Source: Pisolithus tinctorius (lineage: Eukaryota; Basidiomycota; Agaricomycetes; Boletales; Pisolithaceae). Taken from it: a DNA stretch of 64,000 nt. The stretch is from NCBI GenBank assembly GCA_024663395.1, contig JANFAH010000080.1, positions 169,491-233,490 of the forward strand. Direction: 5' to 3'. The notes beneath the pieces are model-generated. The model did no database searches, was not told where the DNA came from, and worked only from the letters and a program-made list of their open reading frames with translations. A program made the translations under genes and the position numbers. Below, piece after piece: positions 38,260-48,039 of the stretch (position 1 is the first letter of the stretch; every line of letters begins with the position of its first letter).

Positions 38260-38566
38260 GACCTCTAGGAGGACATTCTTTGGTCGCCTCAGGTCTGTCA
38301 TTCGTTTGGAAAGGTCTTATGTGGTTGTTTCGGTCTCTCCAGTCCAAGAAGCATATGGATCCTTCCTCCCCGCTCCCTGCAACGTCTTCATACCGGTCTT
38401 GTCCATCATTCTCCCAAAATTGCGACAGCTACAGTATAATCTACTGTTCTCCACTCTCCCTGATCGCATCCATGACGAGTATGATGCACATCTTGCCTCC
38501 TTGTTGCAAGATACAGCAGAAGATGCTCCCCCTTCATCCTCTCTTCCAACAGAGCCTCATTCATGA
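38260..38566 (+). pseudogene. 3' part of the open frame split by the Copia insertion
   Basis: The frame reads SRRTFFGRLRSVIRLERS..., then SFLPAPCNVFIPVLSIILPK and LPDRIHDEYDAHLASLLQDT, ending EPHS and a stop at 38566. It is in register with 33261-33385 across the element. No domain recognised. Confidence 0.5.
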
Positions 38567-39500
38567 AGTATCTATTTGCTTTGCTGCGAGGACAGTTTGG
38601 GGGGGAAGGTTGCGATCCCCTATGCTCCTGTCACCCCACAGACCCCCATGGCTTGACCCCTGTTGACATCTGACTCACCCTGTCCGCTTTTGGATGTACT
38701 TTATCAGCATCAGATCAGTGCTGCCTCTCTGTCATCCCACTTCAGCCCAAAGGAGATCTCTTTGAGATGTGACGTGCACAGCCTCCCCCTAATGTGATTC
38801 CAGTGTGCTTTCCCAGTTCCTGATGTTACTTGGCTCATACTTTGACCTTCTGACTGTCTTTGACTCACCTATTGCAAATACTTACCAATCTTTTGACCTT
38901 GCTTGCTGATTCTTCACTTTTTGGCTTACTTATCCTTACCAATGCTTGCCAATGCTTTCTAAGACAATTACCCATCACTTACATTCCTTACTCATCAGTT
39001 ACCAATCACTTACCAAGTGTTTGCACCTTGTTTTCCATAGGCAACGCCCCTGTACTTGTATGTAAATCACTGTACTTAGATAGCTGAATAAGAAGATGTC
39101 AGAGAGCCCCTCTTGCTCGCATTTTTATCATCACTCAGTGAATCATTCATCAGCTTCGATAGTTGAGGCTTTATTAAGAGTCTAACTATCATCTACTTCG
39201 CTTGTCCTCATCTATCATCCATCTACTTTGCTCCAAGTCCTCCCTGAGCTCAGTGCAGCTCAGAGAATCAAATTAAGTCACCTTCCATCCTTCTGTAGGC
39301 TGACAGCAGTCTACCCCATTGCATTCTATCGCATTCCTGCTCCCTCTTCATCAGGAGCACCCCCAACCCTCAGCACTCATCTTTGAGTGTTGTAGCTGGC
39401 AAAAGCCCACCCAAATAAAAGGTTCTACCATCTAAGCACCGCATAGGCACACCACCACTCGCTCTTTTTGTCTTTTGTGTTGGTTTTGGTTGGTTTCCAC
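38567..39500. other. CpG-poor stretch without a supported gene
   Basis: Rich in TTACCAAT and CTTACC words (38870-39010) and in CATCTATC-type words (39185-39240). It is probably decayed transposon or LTR material, but I could match it to nothing else in the window. Confidence 0.45.
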
Positions 39501-40750
39501 CACTGAACCTCACTTTGACTCACACCGGTATGGATGACAGCCACCACACTATTTCCAGTGTGTCGTAAGGCATACCAATGTACATCCACTGGGCCGGTAT
39601 GAGTTACGGCCACTTCTAGTATGCCAGGTCACATACTGGCCTTATGCAAGTGGGCCATGACAGGTGCCTAGATTATGGCAGGTAGTTGGAATATACAGCT
39701 AGCCAGCTTTCATGCCGGGATTAGTAAGCCAGGACCCATACCAGTATAGTGCAAATATGCTGGAATAGAGGATAAGCTGGTGGTGGTGTGTGGGCATGGA
39801 TGCTCATCTAATTCCAGGTGGGCTGGATGGATCACAGCCTCCAGGATATTTCCAGTGGTTCGGAAAGCGCACTAGTGGGATTCTATTGGGCCAGTATGAC
39901 TTCCTGACATTTCCAGTTAGCTGGGCCAGATCCCCATGTTATTGCCAGTGAGCCGGGATATCTACCTGGCTGAATCCAGGGGACCAGCAGGGGGCCAAGG
40001 CCGGTGACAGTTGGTTGGCATCAATTCCTAACTAGCTCCAGTTGGCCGGAATGGATCACAGCCTCCAGGCTATTTACAGTGGTTCAGAAGGCATTCCAGT
40101 GGGATGGTATTGGGCCGGTATATGTTCCGGCCAAGTCCAGTCAGCCGGGTCAAATTCCCAGTTGTTGACCATGACCCGGGACACCTACCTGCCACAATGT
40201 AGTGGGCTGGTGGCAGTTGTTTGGCATCAATTCTGAACCAACCCCAGTTGGACAGGATGGATGACACCCTCCGGGATATTTACAGTGGTTCAGAAGGCAC
40301 TCCAGTGGGATTCTATTGGGCCAGTATATGTTCCAGCTGAATCCAGTCAGCCGGATCAGGTTCCCAGTTGTTGACCATGACCCAGGATACCTACCGGCCA
40401 CAGTGTAGTGGGCTGGCACAGGTCCAGGGTGGGTGGCAGTTGTTTGGCATCAATTCTGAACCAACTCCAGTTGGCTGGGATGGATGACACCCTCCAGGCT
40501 ATTTACAGTGGTTCAGAAGGCACTCCAGTGGGATTCTATTGGGCTGGTATGTGTTCCAGCAAAGTCCAGTCAGCCGGGTCAAATTCCCAGTTGGTGACCG
40601 TAACCTGGGACACATACCAGCCTTATGCTAGGGGACCGGGACAGATGCCCAGCCTATGGTGGTTGATTGGCATGGATGCCCAGTTAAGGCCGCTTAATGT
40701 TACCAGCTTAGATGATGGGCTAGTCTTTTGGCATCCCCTGGCAAATGCAT
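39500..40750 (+). repeat. Degenerate satellite, unit about 205-225 bp
   Basis: The word ATGGAT(C/G)ACA(G/C)CCTCC recurs at about 39828, 40050, 40257 and 40479, each time followed by ATTT(A/C)CAGTGGTTC and then by GGGCC(A/G)GTAT(A/G)TGTTCC. The region upstream (39500-39820) contains looser relatives. It forms the left boundary of the TET/JBP-KDZ gene block. Confidence 0.75.
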
Positions 40751-41322
40751 GAGCCATACAAATAGTGTCCCATATATATTGGCTGGGCCGGGAAGCAATC
40801 GTCTATGGGGCTTATATATCAGTGGCCCATGTAATGAGGCTCAGCTGAACCCGCAGCGTTCCATTTGGAACGGTGGGAGCATATTTCAGTGTGCTGTGAG
40901 CATTGGCCTCAGCCCAAATAGGAGTGCCCATGTACTATGGAGGGCTTATAGTCCATTGTACCGTGACCTTGGGGTGGGCCCAGATATTGTGATCCCATAG
41001 GACAGGCTGGATGAATGCTCCAGTGTTTCATGGTGTACGGGAGGCCCATGATACAGTGTCCCATCTGTCTCGAGTCAGCCTGTGTATTATGATCACCATT
41101 CCATGTGGTCTGGCACATATGCCACAGTCTCGTGCATGACAAGCAAGCCAATCTCCCAGTGTGCCGTCTGACTGGATTCAGCTCGAGTTGAAGTGTTCCA
41201 CCAATTATGGGCCAGCCATAGTCGATATTTGGGAGAGGTGTATGGCAAATAACTTGGCTTGGGATGGCATATAATATCTATAGAACTACCTTTACATGGA
41301 CCCCCTATTGGATAAGTGTAGG

Positions 41323-42583
41323 TTATATGGAATGTCCCACCAGACCTGCAGGCATCAACCCAGTCCAGACATTCTGAACTCTCATCCAATCCCCACGGGG
41401 TATCCCTATCCAATTGTGTATGTTGTCCCTCATGTAGTAGGCAAAGCAACATCAGTTCCCACCCACAGAACTAACCCCATGTCAAAGAAGCTGGCCAGAA
41501 AATGCAACCACAGTGCCAGGGTTGTGAAGGAACTGAAGGCCAAGCGTGGGGATATCCAATACACAATCTTCATAATTGCCAACCATGACCAGCATGTCAT
41601 ACCAATCAGACCGTGAGTGTGGGTCCCAGTGAAAGGGTGTGGCCTGGTTAGAGATTACGGAGACGTTAGTAAAAACTGACCGCCAGTGCTGCAAGGCATC
41701 CTGCATATCTTGGTTATGCTGACTCAACCATGTGTCCAATGACTGCATGGCTTGCCTTCCAGCGTCATACAGGCCTGGGTGCATAATTGAAAGTGCACTG
41801 GAGAGGATGGCAGCCAGGAGGTAGGACCGCTGGGACCATTCATGACTGGCATCCATCCGTAGGTCAGCGGAAACTGATGGGGCAAAGTTCGGGGTCTGGA
41901 TGCCACTTGAGAGACATACCCCTGAGGTAATATGACCATACCATATGCCCCTGTTGGTGCCTGGCCGGGGAAAACTCCAGGCACCCCAGTGACCATGAAG
42001 TGTGATTGAAATATTCAGCATTTTTCTGCCAGGAGCCACTTGTCATACTCTTGGACATTGCATGGTGAAGGGGGTCCAGAGTGGCAAGCATATGTGTCTG
42101 CAGGGATGCCTGAATCATATAGAGTGTAAAGGAAATGTTTGAACTGACTTGCAAATCATTGGTGATGGCGCCGGGAAGGTACCACAATGCAATGGTATTG
42201 CCGGTACCAAGGATTACCATAGGTTCATCCACAAAGCTGGTGAGACTTGATGGATGTGCTGCCAGGTGGCCTACCTCCTGGGTTTCATCAACCCCCAATT
42301 CCATGGCTGAAAGGCGCTCAGAAAGCCGGATCAGATCGATGCCGCTTTGCTCTGCAATACAATTTACATTTGATTTTACATCCAGCCGGGACATCAGCTT
42401 ACTTCTATTATTGTATGCCACATGCATGCTGGCCACTATCTGATTCATAGCAACAATGCCATGTGTTGGAATCTGGAGTGGAGGATCTGGTTTGGGGGCA
42501 TTCGGTCCTGGGAAGGTTTGACTGGAGAATTCCCGGCGCATATAGTGTGTAATATCCCGGGTGGTGCTGTGATTTATTGCCAT
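41323..42583 (-). pseudogene. TET/JBP-family 2-oxoglutarate/Fe(II) dioxygenase, inactivated
   Basis: The N-terminal frame starts MAINHSTTRDITHYMRREF at 42583. The catalytic part, in another frame from about 41895, reads SADLRMDASHEWSQRSYLLA, then TPFHWDPHSRSDWYDMLVMV with the HxD metal motif, GNYEDCVLDIPTLGLQF and LHNPGTVVAFSGQLL. The following residues after a TGA are HGVSSVGGN, which holds the distal His, then a second TGA, CCFAYYMRDNIH. This succession matches fungal TET/JBP enzymes, which oxidise 5-methylcytosine and related bases and are known to be linked to KDZ transposons in mushrooms. Both TGA codons fit CGA (Arg) altered by deamination; the second falls where the 2-oxoglutarate-binding Arg is expected. 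A frame shift lies near 41900. So the copy is dead. Confidence 0.66.
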
Positions 42584-42838
42584 TCAGATCAGAAGACAAT
42601 ATAGCCAGCATGGCATTGATGATGGGTTATCTGGTAGCTGTAGTGTGTAATGTGGAACTGTGGCTATGTATGCCAGTGTTTTCTGGACCACAGTGAAGCT
42701 GCCATGGTTACACGGCATTGGTAAATAACCATTCCGGCCTTCAAAAACAGGTGCCACTACAGTGGCATAGTACCTCTGGCTTCCACATATGATTCCAGCA
42801 TGGTATGGGTACCAAGATAGAGGCGATAAATGGTGAGT

Positions 42839-43248
42839 TCTGCTATGGCTCCAGTGCTAGCTACACTTCCTACCACACCAGTTCCATTTCATGGTGTTCA
42901 TGTTCCTTTATACACCATGCCAAAGCATTAGATGATGGACTGGGGCCTTTCAACCTAATTTTGTATTCCACAGCCATTGAGAAAACATGATGCAGCCTTT
43001 TCTAGTACAGGTCCAGCAGTCCTGGTAATGCATGGATACAATGTTCTGCTACAGGTCTGGCACTAGCTACACTTCCTACCACGCCGGTCATATTTCAGCA
43101 TGTGGACCTTTCATTATACACTGTCCACAAGCATTGGATGATAGCCTGGGGTCTTTCCAACTAATTGCCTATTCCACAGCCATTGAGAAAATGCAACATG
43201 GCCTTTCCCAGTACAGGTCCGGCAGTGCCGGTAATGCATAGATACACT
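42839..43248 (+). repeat. Two-copy tandem repeat, unit 205 bp
   Basis: Copies start at 42839 and 43044 with TTCTGCTA, share AGCTACACTTCCTACCAC and GCATT(A/G)GATGAT, and each ends near GGTAATGCAT(G/A)GATAC. It lies between the TET/JBP remnant and the next plus-strand frame. Confidence 0.8.
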
Positions 43249-43532
43249 ACAGTCGCATCATCAGTATTGTTCAGATTGATATCCAGCCACTTGGCTCATG
43301 ACAACCACTGCGCTGGGATGGGCCACTTGCTATTCTGGCCTCCCGGGATGTGATTATTGATGATCTCTTATCTCGCAGTCATCACATGTGTCAGCCACAT
43401 TGCTATGTAATAACATTTTCACCCGATCCAACTCTACTCCGAATCACCATGGATGTCAGGACCACTAATCTATCCTACCTCTCCATGATAATCCAATACA
43501 TCGGTGTCTGATTTAGACAGTTCACATATGCT

Positions 43533-44292
43533 TTGCAGCAGGCCAATGACCCAAGCGATCGACTGCCAGATGACTGGTATTGGCAGGTTCAGGTGGGAAC
43601 AGTGAGTTTGTCGAAATGGATGCTGGTTCGCTGTGTCATGGACTTTTCCACAGCATATATTGAAGCAGGCCCTGGCTACCTGCAACTCATATGGGACAAT
43701 CATGAAGGTCCCATATGTTGCCAATGAACTGCTTTGGTGGATGGCCGTACAAAACATGGGAGAGACTGCCCTGCTGGCACACATCATGGAGTTGAATGTG
43801 CTGCAGGTCAAAAGAGGAGAGGTGAGACATATGATCCACATGGGTCCTATGCCACATACCTGGTGGACAAGGGACCCTACCCATCTGGATGGGTATGATG
43901 GTCGGTCATTGCAGGAAGTTTTGCAGGAGGCCAAGGAATTCTTTGTTGGGGTTGAGGTGTGTGGTAGTCATTTTTCCATCATTCCATCAAATCCATCCAT
44001 GCCATAGGAAGGAAAAGAGAGTCTCCCACTGCTGTGTGACATGGACCGGATGCCATCAGACAGCATCGGCCAGTTGATTGAAAGCTGTGACGAGATGATC
44101 CATTGGGAGGAGGAGGAGATTCGCCGGCTCCATGGTGTGATGGAATTCTGCAGTGAACGGCTCACCCTTTTTGACAGCCTTGGAGACAAGTACAGGACCA
44201 GCTTGAGGACTTCCGAGTCAATTCAGTTACCCAGCCAGGAGCCAGCAATAAGTAGGGTGCTGTCCTCATTACACATCTCATTAGAATCTTGA
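43533..44292 (+). CDS. Unknown protein of the KDZ gene block
   Basis: Plus-strand exons between the TET/JBP and KDZ genes. Readable segments: DPSDRLPDDWYWQVQVGTVS, then VPYVANELLWWMAVQNMGET, MHIMELNVLQVKRGEV-like, MIHMGPMPHTWWTRDPTHLD, GYDGRSLQEVLQEAKEFFVG, and after an intron (donor GTGTGTGG near 43957, acceptor ATAG near 44008) a coiled segment DSIGQLIESCDEMIHWEEEE ending SSLHISLES at 44292. At least one frame change occurs near 43640. No family is recognised. The composition is that of a real protein rich in Trp, and its place in the block suggests a passenger gene of the element. Confidence 0.45.
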
Positions 44293-44351
44293 TATGTAAT
44301 TTCCCTCATTTCATACTGTCTAGAGATATATGCACATTACTCTGCCAATTC

Positions 44352-47300
44352 CTACCTTGAAGTACATCCTAGTGTTCTGGCTAAATCCCGATACATCTGG
44401 GACTGCCTAGTCGAATAACATGTGAAACCAGTATTGCCCACTGCCAATGCCTCCATATGCCGGCCGCTCCAGAATTTCTCCTTGTGTAAGAAGAATTTCT
44501 GTGTCCACCTAGTCTCCAGTGTGAGTAACTCTAGCTCTTCTTCCCAGCGATCCCATAGCGCTTTTGTACACAGCCAGTTGACTGGATAAACTGTGGTAAT
44601 TCAGTCAGTATTTCACACAAGCCCAATTGATCTGCCTACATTCCAACATCCTGTCATTCATGGCAGAATCCTGGGGAAGGTCCACGGTCCGAAACCAGGC
44701 CAGAGTGTCGTTGCAATGACCTCTTGCATTTGGGTCTGCAATTGCAGCACTCACAGTCAGGTCTGCCCTATTCAATTCTTGGTACTTGCCAAGAATGTCC
44801 TCCCCAGCCCCCAGTGCAATAAGTTGCTTTCGGCACTGGTGATAGATGGCGGCATGCCGCTGAACCATTGCCTCTGCATTTGGATATCCAGCCCCATGCC
44901 CGGGTTGTCATTTTGTAGTTCCCTCCTTTCCAGACATCTGTATGAAATATCATGGCCTTGTCCACAAGGGCCAGACACAATTCACGCAATGCATCATTTG
45001 CCTGGCCCTGTCTCAGATGTATTTCCTGTTCCACAAGACTGCCGAGGCCCATGTCATGGAAATACTGTACTCCGATATATGATGGCAGTGGAACATTGCT
45101 GACCTCCTGGTGACCAGGATGATCAGGGAGGAATGGATCATCAGTTTTGTGTGTACTGTCCCCATTGAATGGGGCTATACTTCTGGGCCTTTGCCTGGGG
45201 TTAACTTGCCAGTCATTTCCGATGAACTGGGCTGCTCCATGTACTAGTGCATCAATCTGTGGTTGCACCTGGCCTTGCTGGCACAAAATCGACAACCGGT
45301 CTGCCTCTGTTGCCCTGGCATCCATCTGTCGTGTATCCATAGCAAGCACTATTTGAGCCTGCTCAACCTTTAATGCCTGTGCAATCCAAGTAGCTGAACC
45401 ACATGAGCTGCTGAATGAATGGTCATTATGGATTAGGTCAATCTCAATGGCTTTCATGGTGGGTGCTACCATGATGTATGTAAGTTATGGGTCAGATGAT
45501 ACAGTTGGCCCCTTTACCCGTCTCCAGCCAGACTTCATACATGTCCATGGCCTGCAGCATATTCTGCTGGCATGACTGTGCCTCAAGTTCTTGTTCCACC
45601 CATAACCGATGCAAGCCATCCGGTACCTTGCTATCCAACTCATTGAATTTATCTTGGATTGTTGCTAATGACTGCTTGGCAACCTTGAACTTCCATTTCA
45701 ATGCTGATGCTATGTGCAAGTAATCAAGCGGTGGTCAACCAGGTACTGTGATGATGTATGCATCTGTATCATTTTGAGGAAGTTACTATCATTCATTTGG
45801 AAGTCCAGCGACTCCTGACGATGTGCTGTCGCCATTCCCCAGGCTGATGGTGAGGTTATGTTGAGAGAAGACCAGAGGGTCTCCATGATTTCACCGTCCA
45901 CCCAGCTGGCACCTGGAATAAAGTTTGGAGCATATCTGGTGAAGCACTCTGTCTGATGGCCATGGACATGCTATAGTCCAATGCTGGGCTGAATCTGTAA
46001 TCTGGAAGGCAGAGAGAGATATCTATTTTCCTCAAGCCAGCGGGCCAAGTTCTTGCTATACTGACAATTGATGTCATAAAAGGTTATGACTGGTTGCCAG
46101 GGGTCCAATCCATGGTGCGTGGCATGGACCAGAGCATAATCCATATTGACCTGCCTGCTATATTGTAAGTCATGACCAGGGACTATGAATTGGTGTGTAC
46201 TGCTCTCCCTTCTGAAAGTCGACCATTGCATGAGGTACAAAACAGCCGTGCCTCGCACAGGCACATCCACCAATCCCAGTTGATTCCAACTTATTCCTTT
46301 GTGCATTTGCTTGATTAACAGCCCGGTGGTTATTGCAGTCAGATTTCTGCACAACGCAATCAGTCCGGTGCCTTTGGAGAGATCATGGTGCACCAACTTC
46401 TATTCAATTTACGGTCCCGGTCAAATATTCCTTGTATGGAGCCAATGTGACCATGAAGCCACTTCCATCCATGAGCCAGACCTCTTCAGCAGCATTCTTG
46501 GGCAGCATATGCTTGGCCTTGAAGTTGCCATCCATTACAAAGGTCCTAGCAGACCGCCAGCTACACAAGTCAGGCTAACAATGCCTTTGCAATAATGAAT
46601 AGAATACGGACTCAGAGCAGTTCCCTATACCTATTCTTTGACCGGCATGAGCGATGTGGCATATGGTAGGCCAGGGGTGATTGCACTCACTGGCACTAGG
46701 TGAGGAAACACGCTTGAGGTGACTCTCTGAAGTTTGCTATAATAGTTCATGGTGGAGGTTCCACATTCAACATTGTCCCTGATGAAGTCTTCCAGCACCT
46801 GGAAGGTGAAAGCTGTCCTTGGTGCCTTAGTCATAGCCAGGAATAGGCCAGCCATGGTAAGCTGAAGATGTGAATCCTCAGACCCAGGGCAGTTGCAATA
46901 CTGCACATTGCAAAAGTGCACACTGCCAGTGTCCACAGCTGTCAGATAGTTTCTATCATCTGGTGGGTTGAGATGTGCCAGTTGTTGACTCTCCTTGATG
47001 TCCTCCCACTCATCATCTACATGGCTGGCAGCATCCTCCCAAGAACCTTCTCCTGCTGGGCATCCAGAACTCACCAGCTGTAGAGTGAAGTCTTCAAAGA
47101 ATCTTCCATTCCATTTTTGTACCCGATGGAATGGTCTGAGCTTGTGTTGCTTGATGCAACATGTTTTACAAGACAGTGGGCGATGCGCACAGTCCATGCA
47201 TCTATATGGTGCCCCTTCTGCTTTACACACAAAACAAGCCATGACATCGGGCGGGGCCTCCATGTCCAGGAGCACAGACAGGTATCTACTCTTATAGGGC

Positions 47301-47668
47301 AGCCACTCTTCCAGATAATTGTTCTGTAATACCGTAAGGCACACATTGCCAGCACCGGGATGTTTGATAATGCACACCTGGCTTTTTGGAATTCTTGATG
47401 TCCTCAGTGGTGATGCATCATCCATGTAGCAATATAGGTCAGCACCATTACCCTGAACTAAATTGGGTTCCTGGATGCTCGAAGATCCTGCCCTAGTAGG
47501 TGATTCGTTGCTTTGGCTGGTTGCATATCTTGCCTTCTTTCTCAGAGTAAACTTGACCATCTTTTCTTTGGATCCCCTGGTTGTTTTCACCTTTTTCCAA
47601 GTGACATGGGTTACCAGGGTGGCCGCTGCAGCTCGGGCGATTTGTGACTTGCCCATGTCTAGTATCAA
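44352..47668 (-). pseudogene. KDZ-type transposase with CxC cysteine cluster, inactivated
   Basis: From 47668 a basic N-terminus leads to a cysteine cluster (CFVCKAEGAPYRCMDCAHRP, LSCKTCCIKQHKLRPFHRVQ and KWNGRFFEDFTL), the CxC region known before KDZ transposase cores. The core follows: RTFVMDGNFKAKHML, EEVWLMDGSGF, CNNHRAVNQANAQRNKLEST, GIGGCACARHGCFVPHAMVD, VNMDYALVHATHHGL, YDINCQYSKN, VHGHQTECFTRYAPNFI, WVDGEIMETLWSSLNITSPS. The three acidic residues (MDGNF, YDINCQ, VDGEIMETLW) are the presumed DDE triad. The C-terminal part reads RQGQANDALRELCLALVDKA, then TVSAAIADPNARGHCNDTLA and WDRWEEELELLTLETRWTQK. TGA and TAG stops and frame shifts (near 46410, 46390, 45985, 44860) show decay. Family moves DNA by cut-and-paste. 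Confidence 0.8.
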
Positions 47669-48039
47669 GTCCTTGCAGGATGTCTGCAGGCCTCAGCCAC
47701 ACATGCCTCATTGTGATGCCTGGCAGGACTATGATTTGAGTTGGATCTCGGAATCAATGTCAGAAGATCCAATCAGGATCAAACTATACTTTATCTATAT
47801 ATAGTAGCAGACTGGATGATAGATGAATTGGCTTACCATGTTTGGCCATGGTACTGATCAACTGGAACAAGACCATACTAACAATGGGTATGTATCATGA
47901 CCGGAACATTACTCAGCCCCTGGAACTTTATTCAAGAATGGGTGACAGTAACTATGAGGAACAGACTCCAAATTTTCTTTCAACAGAGGGTAACATTACC
48001 TGGGACTAACCAACCCCAACACCTTCTCCAACATTCAGA

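Noticed and set aside
40042..40752. Open frames with repeated LQAIYSGSEG on the plus strand
   Set aside because: They translate the 205-225 bp satellite and change frame between units.
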